Shown here: positions 10,598 to 21,540 of the stretch, piece by piece | Layout: each line of letters begins with the position of its first letter | How positions within the stretch are numbered: position 1 is the stretch's first letter | Assembly (NCBI RefSeq): GCF_021917145.1 | Contig: NC_061078.1 | Span: 10,429,604 to 10,493,603 of the forward strand | Origin: Hypomesus transpacificus | Lineage: Eukaryota; Chordata; Actinopteri; Osmeriformes; Osmeridae | DNA length: 64,000 bases | Direction of reading: 5' to 3' | Translations under genes and position numbers: made by a program | The notes under the pieces: model-generated | What the model saw: only the letters and a program-made list of their open reading frames with translations | What the model was told of the DNA's origin: nothing | Database searches by the model: none

Positions 10598-10746
10598 TTG
10601 AGCCACTCTTTGTCTGGTCTTTCACCTGGAACCTGTTTGCCTTGGGTGACCCTACCAGGGGCATGAAGCCCCCGACAACATAGCTTCCAGGATCACTAGG
10701 ACACGCAAACCCCTCCACCGCGGTAAGGTGGTGACTCAAGGAGGGG
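10598..10746 (-). ncRNA. Candidate HDV-like self-cleaving ribozyme at the LINE 5' end
   Basis: Read on the minus strand from the first base of the element. P1: CCCCTCC (10746-10740) pairs with GGAGGGG (10716-10710), 7 bp. P2: TTGAGTCAC (10739-10731) pairs with GTGGCTCAA (10606-10598), 9 bp with one G-U. P3: ACC (10729-10727) with GGT (10719-10717), enclosing a 7-base loop TTACCGC. P4: CCTGGAA (10691-10685) with TTCCAGG (10631-10625). The joining strand before the P2 3' arm reads CAAAGA (10612-10607), placing a cytosine at 10612 where HDV has its catalytic C in C-N-A-A-G. Order and lengths match the nested double pseudoknot of HDV ribozymes, which are established in several non-LTR elements including RTE. 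Weak points: no clear P1.1 G-C pairs and a long P1-P4 joiner. Cleavage would free the exact 5' end of the transposon RNA. Confidence 0.6.
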
Positions 10747-10758
10747 GCTGTGATACAT
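10747..10758. repeat. Target-site duplication, LINE 5' side
   Basis: Exact copy of GCTGTGATACAT at 7376-7387. It abuts the 5' end of the element (10746). Confidence 0.9.
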
Positions 10759-11177
10759 TCATTATATAATTCATCAACAATTTTGCAGTACAAAATGTAG
10801 GCCTTTATCAACTCAAATGCATCTGTTAGATGAATAAAACCTGGCCCAGGTTCATTGTAATTTCTCCATTTTACTATTATTGGGAAACGTGTCACAGGAA
10901 ATGTCATGCAATGAACCCAAAACATTGATTTGGATGCTTATAGCATATGTTCAAAGTTCCTCTATCTGGTTACTTAAAGGGTAATGCCACTAATAGTTAT
11001 TGGTAGGCCTGGTGATGGAAGGCTTCTCTCAATATTATTGTGCAATTAAGACCAGTACAGGATGTAGCCTGGGTTTTTGTTTTGCTAGAATATCTTAGGC
11101 AACAATACAGCAAACATAATTATAAAAAAGAATATAAACATGTTTTCAAATGGTCTCTTCATAATCTCTCAGAAAGA

Positions 11178-11202
11178 GGGGGGGGGGGGGGGGGGGGGGG
11201 GG
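11178..11202. repeat. Homopolymer run of 25 G
   Basis: Uninterrupted G run about 500 bases before the atp6v0d1 start codon. The exact length may reflect assembly or sequencing slippage. Confidence 0.85.
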
Positions 11203-11224
11203 ATACGTGCCGGTGTGGGGGGTA

Positions 11225-11281
11225 CATCATGCCAGAGCCTTAGAAAAAGAGGTAATCTTTTTCTATGACTCTGCATCATGC
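11225..11281. mobile_element. 41-bp palindromic miniature element with 8-bp target duplication, copy 1
   Basis: The body 11233-11273 starts CAGAGCCTTAG and ends CTATGACTCTG. Its arms are inverted copies of each other (AGAAAAAGA / TCTTTTTCT core) with a few mismatches and a short centre. It is flanked by exact CATCATGC at 11225-11232 and 11274-11281. An 8-bp duplication and CAG...CTG ends fit a hAT-type non-autonomous insertion. The second copy is at 17119-17177. Confidence 0.8.
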
Positions 11282-11697
11282 GTGCGGATGGCGTCCCGGC
11301 CCGGGGGGGGGATGTCTGATCATAATTATATCTGTGTTCGTAAAACGTATGTAGGCACACGTTGAAACTAGTCAAACTTTTGTCAATAAAAAATAGACAG
11401 GCTACATTGCTTTACTGAATGGTTATTTAACGTGAATGCATGTTGAATCAGATGTGTTGCTTGTGCTCACGTTAGATCCCAACTCACTAAATCGTCAAGA
11501 AATACAAATCGTATCTAGTTTTACAGTAACGTCATACTTATCAGATGATGAGTCACATGGTTATACCCAGCAAATCACGTGCCTGTCACAGCCGGGTATC
11601 TACTTGCTTGGTGCTGCAGCTTTTTAACTAGCTAGCTAGCTAGCTACGGTAGCACTGTATTTTCTAGTAAAAAATACTCGTATTCTAAGTCGTCGAC

Positions 11698-14600
11698 ATG
11701 CCTTTCTCGGAGCTGTATTTCAATGTTGACAACGGGTATTTAGAGGGATTGGTAAGGGGGTTCAAGGCTGGAATTCTATCCCAGACGGACTATTTGAATC
11801 TTGTCCAGTGCGAGACACTCGAAGGTGAGTCAATGCTAGCAAGGAACCCTTCAAGTGTAGCAAAGCTATCTTCGTACTACTAGCTGCCTGTAAATTAGAT
11901 TTGCGTCGTTTCAGACATTTGTCGTTGCTGCCTAAAATTATTTAAGGTAATCCTAGATGATTGTGTGCCAGCGAAATGTATTAGACTACCTGGATATACC
12001 TCCCTTAAACACACTACGCTAGCCCAGCGTTGCTAACTAGCGAATTACTCGCTTAACGCTAGCAAGCTAAGTAATTAATTGAGCAAGCTTGGCCTGTTTT
12101 GAGAAGCGACTCAGAAGTATTCCCTGTACTTCATTTCATTCTGAAATCAGCTAATTTAGTTTGGTCTGATCGCACATTGTTTCATAAATGTAACCTACGT
12201 TTTTACACCTGAAAATGCCGTTTGATTGCAAGCCCTACAGTTCAACCAGCAGCCACTAGACAGGACTGTCATTCCTGACCCCATGACTACATTGATAAAC
12301 ATGGGGATTTTAAGAGGAAACGAATATTGCCCAATGACACGCAGCAGTGTAGCTGTCATGTTGCCATCTGTGCTTAACATAAGGCAGCTTTTAAAATTAT
12401 AATAATAAAACATTGTTAAAAGCATTTACTAAACCAGCCTTTGGACCCTTTCCCTGTCTTACAGACCTGAAGCTCCACTTGCAGAGCACCGACTATGGGA
12501 GCTTTTTGGCCAACGAGGCTTCTCCTCTCACTGTCTCTGTCATTGACGACAAGCTCAAAGAGAAAATGGTGGTTGAGTTTCGGCACATGAGGAACCAGTC
12601 TTATGAGCCACTTGCCAGCTTCATGGACTTCATCACGTAAGTTCCCCCAGAATAATGCCACAGATACCACAGCATCTGGTCCCATGTTGTTGTGTTACCA
12701 TGTGTTGTGCAGTGGGTTCAACTCATGGTTCACAGTGGTGCTCATTTTACAGTAGGAATAACCTTGTAGGATATTTAACCTACGATGAATCATCCTACTT
12801 ACAAATGATAACCCATTCTCACGGAATTACTTGGACTAATGTACTTTTTTACTTAATTTAAGATCCTTATATGTTTATTGTTTGCAACTTCCTGCCACAG
12901 TAAATTCTGTGTTTGTGTAAACCTACATGGCAAGTAAACCGGATTCTGTTTCTGCCTGAAGCTTTTATTGCCTTTAAAGACAAAAAGACAGAAATCCAAG
13001 CTTCAATTTCAAATACATAGGTCCTTCAGATTGTTACTTAGTCCACTTGTACTGAGCTTTACTCACTTATTTTACTCTGTCACCACAGTTACAGCTACAT
13101 GATCGACAACGTCATCCTGTTGATCACAGGCACTCTGCACCAGCGTGCCATCTCTGAGCTGGTGCCTAAGTGCCACCCCCTGGGCAGCTTTGAGCAGATG
13201 GAGGCTGTCAACATCGCTCAGACCCCAGCTGAGCTCTACAATGCCATCCTGGTGGACACTCCCCTTGGTAAGAGCGGGCGAGGACTCGTGTGCCAGTTCA
13301 GAGCATAATCATTGTTGATTTACCACTTCTTATTCATCAGAGAGATGTATTGTGGATACACGTAGTGGCTTCCTGTATTTATCTGGTGTCACTTCCTGAA
13401 AAAGGGATGTCTCGTTTCCTGTCGTGTGCATAAGGGGGCGCCAGTGCATTGGACGTGTTTAATGGCAATTTCAGCAAAATCCTTAGCATCTTTTAATTAT
13501 TTGTATTTTATTCATTATTATTTAGCTGCATTTTTCCAAGATTGCATATCTGAGCAGGATTTGGATGAAATGAACATTGAGATCATCCGTAACACTCTGT
13601 ACAAGGTGAGAAGCATGATTTACACATGGATAGTATGACCTATGGTCTGTGACTGCGTTTGAAACCAGTGTGAATTTATGTGAATCAGTCCTACGTGTTC
13701 TTCTTCAGGCCTATTTGGAGGCTTTCTACAAGTTCTGCTCCAACCTGGGAGGAACCACAGCAGATACCATGTGTCCCATCCTGGAGGTCAGTGTGTTTCA
13801 TGAAGAACTTCATCTCCTTAGTCTCATGAAGTATTTCCAAACATAGTGGACCCCATTCATTGTGTCCACTTTTGAATATGTGCACCTATCTTCAGTTGGA
13901 ATACCTTAAACTCAATATACAAATAGATCAATAGATATCTATTTAACCTCTACCTTTTCCTTGGTACCCAGTTTGAGGCAGACAGGAGAGCCTTCATTAT
14001 CACCATCAACTCATTTGGGACCGAGCTGTCCAAGGAGGACCGGGCCAAGCTGTTCCCCCACTGTGGCAAGCTGTACCCTGAGGGTCTAGCCCAGCTAGCC
14101 CGCGCAGACGACTACGAGCAAGTCAAGGCCGTGGCCGACTTCTACCCTGTGAGTACACATCAGATGTCAGGAAAAATGACACACGCTACACTGATACCAG
14201 ACCTCTTTACAGTTAGGCTTGAACAAGAATGTCTGATCGCCTCCAAAAACCTGATTTTGAATCATAGATCATACATTTTCCCTCCACTCCACCAACAATA
14301 GGTCTTAACATCATGTATTCTAACAGTTTTAGAAACATGTGGTTCCCAGTGCCTCCCCTCTAACAAGTACAGTTTATCCTTCCTTTTCTCCCTTTCCCTG
14401 CATTTCTCAGGAATACAAACTGCTGTTTGAAGGTGCTGGCAGCAACCCTGGGGACAAGACACTGGAGGACAGGTTCTTTGAGCACGAGGTAAGACACGGG
14501 ACGCCATTTTCTCTCTCACTCCCAGGACAGACATACGTATATTATCACAAACTGTCTGACACACATACACACACACATTAAGATTTTAAACCATGTGAGT

Positions 14601-15174
14601 CTTATTTTACACTGCCAGGAAACTGTTGAGAGGAGCTGTACCAAGACTTCCAATGTACTTGTTACAAATGGAAAATTAACCTGACCTAGAACACACACAC
14701 ACACAGTGACCATACACCTAACGAACCTAATGAGGCCAATGTGCTTATGCTTATTTTCTCCTGCGTATGGTATTAAATATATTTTTGATGGATGGGCTTT
14801 TTCTCTGTAGGCAGTGTAGTCAGTGTCTTTCCCCTAGCTGCTGGCTCATCTGGTGGTAGAATCCTGCTTTTCCTTGACAAAAATATCAGCGGCCCGTACA
14901 TAGACGTATACTGGCACAATAGCAAGCAAAATCTTAATGGTCAACCCTGCTTTCCAGTGCTCTAATGTCTGATCTTCATATTAACCTGCTGATGATGTGA
15001 TGTTCTCTTCAGGTGAAGCTAAACAAGCTGGCGTTCCTCAACCAGTTCCACTTCAGCGTGTTCTATGCATATGTCAAGCTGAAGGAACAGGAGTGCAGGA
15101 ACATCGTGTGGATTGCTGAGTGCATTGCCCAAAGGCACCGTGCCAAGATCGACAACTACATCCCCATATTCTAA
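11698..15174 (+). CDS. atp6v0d1: V-type ATPase V0 subunit d1 (8 exons, 350 aa)
   Basis: Subunit d sits on the cytosolic face of the membrane c-ring of the vacuolar proton pump and couples it to the central rotor stalk; it acidifies lysosomes, endosomes and secretory organelles. Exons: 11698-11824, 12465-12636, 13089-13267, 13526-13605, 13709-13786, 13972-14148, 14411-14488, 15013-15174. All introns are GT-AG, phases agree, and the 351 codons with stop match the vertebrate length closely. The protein starts [20 protein letters not shown] and ends with the highly conserved [13 protein letters not shown]. No membrane segment is expected for this subunit. The start is the only ATG before the conserved N-terminus. 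Its neighbour agrp reproduces the human AGRP-ATP6V0D1 pair. The paralogue d2 is less likely given how closely it follows d1. Confidence 0.97.
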
Positions 15175-16718
15175 CCTTCCTCCTTGACACCCCCCCCCCC
15201 CATTGTCTGTCTCTCTCTCTCTCTTTCTCTCTCTCACACACACACACACACACGATTACTGTCCATCTCCACTGCCTGAACTCTCACATTTTTCTTGCAT
15301 TCTTTATTTACATCAAAGCTGTCATACCGCCTATTACATCCTGACTCTGAAAAAGAAATCGCTTCTTGGTATAAATCAAGAACATTGGGAGAGAAGGAAA
15401 AATGGATGGCCTATTTGCAATTTATATGTAAAGAACAATGTTTATTTGTGTGTTTACTGATGCATACAGAATGATTAATGAGCTCTAATCAATTACTGTT
15501 TGGTTTTTTAGTGAATTGGCTCTAATTACCACCCATTCCTCACTCAGATGTGAATTTGTAACGTAAACTGCACCCAATATTGGTTTAGAAAAAATATCGT
15601 AACAGTTACAGACAAATGACCTCTGAGGGGGTGTATGTGTACCCTCCTGTTTAGTGTGATTGACTGTCCGTGTTGAACAAAAATTGTAGTTCTAAAGCAG
15701 ATCCTAATACGTTTATTTGCTGCTTTCTCCTCTCACATGACCAAAACCAGTAGCAGGGTTCTGCCTGTGGTAGTTGGAGCCTGGCTGCCAAACCTAGCAG
15801 CCACATGTGAAAGTTACTGGGCTGCTGCTTGAAGGCTTGTCAAACAACACTCCCCTAAACTCATCAGGCAGAGCTGTTTAGTCCATAGAGGTCGTGTCCG
15901 ACTGCACCACAAGGGCACATAGATCCCCTTTTACAATACATCCTCAACCCAGGATGCAGATGACGAGGCCTGAATATAGCAGGGCAGATACATGGTCTCT
16001 GTACACATGAAAACATTCCATTGTTTAGTATTGGTATGTCTTAATAGTCAAAGGTGAAAATCAAAAGAAGGATGTTTTTGTTGTTAATTTATTCAATGGT
16101 ATGGTCATGATCTTTTCTGAAAGTCAAGAAGGCTCTTGATCAGTTGGCTAGAGTGTGGTCTGTACAGCTTACCTCAATGGAAAGTTGGACCACAGATAAA
16201 TCCCTTGTTAACTTTTTCTTCAAAAGTGTAAAAACACAAAACGTAGGATCAACTGAATCATATTAACACCCACTCCTGGTAGTTGTCGTTCTTTGAAGCT
16301 TCAATGCGTGTTGACTGTACTTTCCTTTGTAAATGAGTAAACTATTTGACATCAGATGATTATGTCTTTGAATGGGAAGAAAATATTGTATGTGCTTATA
16401 GAAATATGTAATAATAAGTATACAGCAATGATGTGTACATATATATTTAAGATTGAATACATAATTGACTCATGCTTGTTAAAAAAACATGTAATGCTGT
16501 CATGGTGTATGGAGTTGATGTCGAATTTGTGCAATGTGTGTTGTAAATGTCATGAGTAAAAATGTGACAGAATTTTGACTGTTTTTTTATATCGTGTTTT
16601 TCGTGTGGACAGTGGACACAAACTGCTTTCTCTGGACCTCTCATAAACTTTGACCCTAAATGTTTGTATTAGACACAAGGGGGCGATAAATTCAAGCTCA
16701 CTGCTGGGCCTTTTGGAG
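15175..16718. other. 3' UTR of atp6v0d1 and intergenic stretch
   Basis: A CT/CA microsatellite lies at about 15207-15253, shortly after the stop codon. No canonical AATAAA was found before the next gene, so the cleavage site is unclear. Nothing coding is seen. Confidence 0.4.
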
Positions 16719-17742
16719 ATGGCAAGTATGGCGGCTTTACGTGCTGCTAAGCAAGCCATGAGAAAAGAAGTAAAGAGACGCGTTGCATCCCTGGACGATC
16801 ATGAGAAACTGCGCCAATCCAAGATAATCTCTCAAAAGGTGCGTAGCGGATTTACAATTGTTTAATGTGTTGACACGTTTTGGCAACTGAGTACAGTTTT
16901 GTTGCAGGCGACGTCAACAACTGTAGTTGCGTAAACGAGGACGGTGTTGTGGCAAGGAATAATTGGTAGTAGGCTATGACTTATGCGTTTCTAATACGTT
17001 TAATCAAATTCGTTTTAATGCCAACGCAAATATAACACTAATTTAGACAAAAAGTCAGATGTCGTGCATGAGTCTAATGCTTGGGTTTACTTAAGTGTGC
17101 TGCCCTCAAGTGGTGGACCACCGAACCAGAGCCATAGAAAAAGATCTTGCATCTTTTTCTATGGCTCTGCACCGAACATGTTCTCTGCTTAAATCCTTCC
17201 GCTCTGAGGCCTGAGGTCCATCTACATTAATTGTATTCCCTGTTATATTCAGCTTTTTAAGCATCCCAAGTATGCAAGCTGTGAGCGCATGGCAGTGTTC
17301 CTCAGCATGGCCGACGAGGTCAGTACGGAGATCATCATCAAGGATGTGTTTGAGCAAGGTAAAACCTGCTTCATCCCCAAGTACCGCAGCACAGACAGTA
17401 ACCACATGGACATGGTGCGTCTGAGCAGCCTCGAGGAACTGGAGACTCTGCCTCTGACTTCCTGGAACATCAGGCAGCCTGCTGACGAAGACCACACCAG
17501 GGAGGAGGCCCTGGCCACGGGTCAGTCCCACGCATGAATAGTCAGGAAAACACACACACACACTCTGTCTCTCTCTGTCTCTCTCTCTGTCTCTGTCTCT
17601 CTCTCTGTCTATGTCGCTCTCTCTCTCTCTATCGCTCTCTCACTCTCTCTCGCTCGCTCTCTCTCTATCGCTCGCTTTCTTTCTCTCTCTCTTTCTCTTT
17701 CTTTCTCTCTCTTTCTCTTTCTTTCTCTTTCTTTCTCTCTCT

Positions 17743-17820
<78 letters not shown>

Positions 17821-19618
17821 ATACAATACTCACTGTATACAATACAGGCATCTTGTCAAACATTACCTGCAAATCACCTTAATTGTTTGTGATATCAAGC
17901 AAAGCATTAGAACACTGGAATAGGCCATAAAACCACATTCCACATCTTGCCAAAAATGATCTTTGTACATGTTTACCAGGAGATGGTGGTATTGTGCTAC
18001 TAACATCAGCCAAGCTACGAAAAATATACTGTACTAGACAGGGTTGCTTTTCTCACAGCTATTTGAAAACAGGAACATATCAGTGGGGAATCAGGCCTAT
18101 GTTACATAACACACATTTTAATCACATTGGCCAAGTTTAGTTTGATAAAGATCAATATGGCTGTGGCGTATTAGCATTTTAATCTCCTGCATGAGCCTGC
18201 TTTAGAATGTCAACCTCTTCTCTATTTTTAACCAGACACTGTTTTATTAGTTGGATAGGAAATTAAATACCAGCACCAGATTGGTATACAGCCTGAAAAT
18301 AGCAGTGAACTCCCTGACTGGCTAGTTTGTCCAATGATACAGTTGCTATTGGATGCTCTCTTTGAAAGTGAAAAATAATGGAACCAATCCTGCTCAGAAA
18401 GTATGTATGTGTGTGTGTGTGTTTTTGGGGAAAGTACTAATACACTGTTACCTGCCAGGATGACCCCCTGCTGGGCATCTAAACCAGATCAAAGCTTTTT
18501 CCTGTTTCTCTGATACTCCTGTGTGGTGCTGGAGAACAGAGAGAGGAAGAGGGAGACAGCGAGGGAGGGAGAGAGACAGAGAAAGGGCTTGAAAGAAAGG
18601 GATGTCCTTCAAAGATGGCTGACATGACCTCGGTGTGAAGATGCCAGTACCAGAGCAGGACTGGGTCAGTGGGTCACTGTGGGTGAGCAGACGTCAGATC
18701 CAGGTTCTAATGAAGGTCCACAAAGCAAAATTGTGTCCCTTACCTGTTTAACAAGAGGCAACAAGTGAGATGCCTCTTTAAGTGCATCCATAATGCATGA
18801 GTTGGTATGATCACCAGACTGCATGATGGCATCCCCTAACCCTGCTGTTGAGGTAAGACATAATGTAATTTGACTTTTTCACATTAAGAAGACATTTAAT
18901 GTCTCTCTCTCTCTCTCTATCTCTATCTCTATCTCTATCTCTATCTCTATCTCTATCTCTATCTCTATCTCTATCTCTATCTCTATCTCTATCTCTATCT
19001 CTATCTCTATCTCTATCTCTATCTCTATCTCATATGATTTTATTAATTTTTTTACTACAAACCGATTTACGTAAGAAAGGCAGACGAGTACAACTCCTCT
19101 AATTCATCAAGGCAACTCCTCTAATTCATCAAGGCCTAAAAAGAAAAATACCCATTGTCTGTCAATGTTGTCCTTGCATACAACCAGAGGGTACTTTAAC
19201 TCTATTCAGTTCTGCAAAGCACTGCACTTGAACATCACACTGAATGTTTTCCATTGTCTGTGGTTCTAGTTGTTAAACATGAAGTACTGCAAAGATCATT
19301 GAGGCAGTACAATGACTGCTGTTGTACCCCTCTCTCTCTGTCATCTGAAGCAAGTCATGGAGCCATGTCCATCTCTTGTCATCCTGTTCAGGAGGTCTGG
19401 ACCTCGTCCTGATGCCAGGGCTGGGCTTTGACAGGAGTGGGAACCGGCTGGGCCGAGGGAAGGGTTTCTACGACACGTACCTGGATCGCTGCATGAAACA
19501 CCCCAAGGGAAAGCCCTATACCATCGCTCTGGCCTTCAGACAACAGCTGTGCCAGGAGATCCCTGTGGATCACAATGACGTCCTCATAGACGAGGTCCTG
19601 TACGAGGACCTGGAGTAG
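16719..19618 (+). CDS. mthfs: 5-formyltetrahydrofolate cyclo-ligase (3 exons, 204 aa)
   Basis: Methenyltetrahydrofolate synthetase: converts 5-formyl-THF to 5,10-methenyl-THF using ATP, returning the storage folate to one-carbon metabolism in the cytosol. Exons: 16719-16838, 17253-17520, 19392-19618; GT-AG introns, phases consistent, 205 codons with stop, matching the mammalian enzyme within a residue or so. Residues 1-40 form the basic N-terminal helix ending in ...QSKIISQKV. The central part holds the conserved CFIPKYR and SNHMDMVR segments. Residues ~137-158 carry the family signature MPGLGFD...[12 protein letters not shown], which binds substrate and ATP. The C-terminus is [10 protein letters not shown] second ATG two codons after the first (16728) could also be used. 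Intron 1 holds a miniature palindromic insertion and intron 2 holds two long pyrimidine repeats. Confidence 0.96.
17119..17177. mobile_element. 43-bp palindromic miniature element with 8-bp target duplication, copy 2
   Basis: The body 17127-17169 has perfect 19-base inverted arms (CAGAGCCATAGAAAAAGAT and its complement) around a 5-base centre. It is flanked by exact CACCGAAC at 17119-17126 and 17170-17177. It lies in mthfs intron 1, 75 bases before exon 2. It shares its ends and core with copy 1 at 11225-11281 but has a different 8-bp duplication, so the two are independent insertions. Confidence 0.88.
17550..17817. repeat. Polypyrimidine CT/CTTT microsatellite in mthfs intron 2
   Basis: About 270 bases of CTCTGT, CTCTAT and CTTT units turning into a pure (CT)n run from about 17750. 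It begins 30 bases after the exon 2 donor. The long Ser-Leu open frames over it are an artefact of the repeat. Confidence 0.95.
18902..19031. repeat. (TATCTC)n hexamer array in mthfs intron 2
   Basis: A short CT tract followed by about 18 nearly perfect TATCTC units. A separate 22-base tandem duplication (CAACTCCTCTAATTCATCAAGG twice, 19091-19134) follows 60 bases later. Confidence 0.95.
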
Positions 19619-19817
19619 TGTACCTGTGGAGCAGGCCCTGTGGAGCAGGCCCTGTGGACGGAAGCTGGAAGTGGACCTGAGGGCGTTGGACTGCATTCTG
19701 AACCACTTTCCTCCTCGTGCCTGTCAGTGGCTTGGATTAAGCCTGAATTGTTAAAATGTTTTAACATCGATTTCAGTTCAATTACAATGTAATTACGTTA
19801 TTGATATCATCATTAAA
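19619..19817 (+). terminator. mthfs: 3' UTR of mthfs with ATTAAA signal
   Basis: A variant polyadenylation signal ATTAAA lies at 19812-19817, about 200 bases after the stop. The UTR starts with a 14-base tandem duplication (CTGTGGAGCAGGCC) just past the stop codon. Confidence 0.5.
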
Positions 19818-21419
19818 ATGATCAAATACAGTATAAAATAGTTTTCTGCACTGTCTTTTGAATAAGGGGCCTTCCAGTGGACATCTTAGTGGTCGCAACC
19901 AAGAAATGTAGTCCTCCGGCGAATTAATGTCACCGTCATACGTGCTGAACAATACATGAGTCATCTTTCTCCACACCTTGGTGTTCCTACAGTTTTGTGT
20001 GTGATAGATGTCCCTTGTGCGAGCCCCACTACACTCACTCCAACGCTGGTAATGGTGCTATAATGACATCATTTCAAACTCTGGTCTCAGAGGACAGACA
20101 CGTGACACCCTGTCATCCTGGTTCTCTGGGTGCTGAGATGAGTTGGATTCCTGAACACACGACAAACCAAACAGCTCTAATGCAACAATAGACCCCAACC
20201 AACCATTGCTGACTTAAAGAAAATGTGATTTAGCTCCTGGTTCTGATATAGAACAATGAGCAGGATTTGACTCCATCTCAGCTTTAAGCAAATCACACGA
20301 CTGTTTTCACTGAAGATTAGATATGCGTATCTGTCATTAGAATCAGCTGGACTGGAAAAATAGCATAGCAGAGGCTGTATTCTAGGAGTTGATTGTATTT
20401 TTAAAAGAGCATGGAGGATTTGAAGATGATCTTGTTTAGGTTTATCAAGGGTGGATAAAGATCAGCAACAACCTCCCCAGCTCTTCTTACCCGCATGGAT
20501 TACTCATCAGCAGGAATCATTGAACACACAAAGGCAGTTGAACCTAGACCACACATTTACTAGTGTTACACACACTTTCACAGGATGTGATTTACATTGA
20601 TTAGAGTCTCAAAGCCCTTGAATTGCTTTCACTGGCACTGGGCAGTATTTCTGTGAGCTCATATGTTTCTGCTCAGCACTGGGTTTAGAACTGGAATAGG
20701 GGAGGTGGACAATCTATCACCAGCAGAATTGAATTTTGTGCACACACACATGCACATACACACACACACACACAGAGTGCCTCTTACTATCAGCCAGATT
20801 TATGGATCCGGAACACTAATATACTGCGGTAAAGAATGTGTAATCATTAACGTTACTAAGCAATTCACCGTTTTACTATTGTTACATAATTACAAAGGTG
20901 AATTACGGTATAACATCAACAATATAGATTACACTGACTGAAAGGTAGGAAAATGTTGTAATCGTAAGAGGAGCCATACCATTTTATGCAGGATTAATAA
21001 CTGAACTAATAGCAAGAGAACAAGGAATAAACATTCAATACAGAGCAGAACAAGAAAATAAGGGCTAAATAAATTATAAATTGGTACTTAAATATTGCAA
21101 TGCCAAATGTCAATGACAGGAGAAGTCCATTGCACCTGGTGCGGTGTTAATGTCCTTGGTTAACAGTTGATCCACAGTGGAGACAACAGCAGCAGGGTCT
21201 GACATGGAAGAATCTCAGAGCCGACTTGCTCTACAGGAGGCGTGAGAGGTCACATGAGTCGACCAGTCGATGGTGAGGGCTCAAAACACCATTGAGCTCA
21301 CATGACAGAGGGTTTGGTCAGACAGACTGCTGGAACAGATGATGTGCTTTTGCAGGATCCAGACCAGGGTCTTGGTTGGTTCAAAGAGTCATACTCTGGC
21401 TCTCCCTCGTGGTTGATTA

Positions 21420-21540
21420 TATGTCTGTCTGTCGGTCTGTCTGTCGGCCTGTCGGTCTGCCTGTCGGTCTGCCTGTCGGTCTGCCTGTCGGTCTGCCTGT
21501 CTCTCTGTCTCTCTGCCTGTCTGTTTGTCTGTTTGTTTAT
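21420..21540. repeat. CTGTCGGTCTGC tandem repeat
   Basis: Degenerate CTGT/CGGT units, including at least four nearly identical 12-base CTGTCGGTCTGC copies, fading into CTGT and GTTT units. Confidence 0.9.

Larger units (their letters stand above)
7388..10746 (-). mobile_element. Full-length RTE-like non-LTR retrotransposon (3359 bp)
   Basis: A complete LINE in minus orientation: 159 bases of 5' UTR from 10746, a single 1063-codon endonuclease/reverse transcriptase frame, and an 8-base 3' tail. The tail and the stop codon sit inside a short GAC-repeat run, the kind of microsatellite 3' end known for RTE-clade LINEs. Perfect 12-bp direct repeats flank it. The element is GC-rich compared with its AT-rich surroundings, which fits recent arrival. 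Single-frame organisation, the tail and the 5' ribozyme-like fold argue for the RTE clade (teleost Rex3 or a relative), but the clade assignment is inference and needs a phylogeny. Confidence 0.93.
10759..11697. other. Intergenic stretch and promoter region of atp6v0d1
   Basis: No coding segment seen. It contains a 25-base G run, a tiny palindromic insertion (both listed separately) and GCTA repeats at about 11628-11646. No TATA box is obvious ahead of the atp6v0d1 start, as expected for a housekeeping gene. Confidence 0.4.

Noticed and set aside
17534..17923. Ser/Leu-rich frames across CT repeats (also 18899-19102, 27762-28214, 52640-53074)
   Set aside because: Products of CT microsatellites lacking stops; no other coding evidence.
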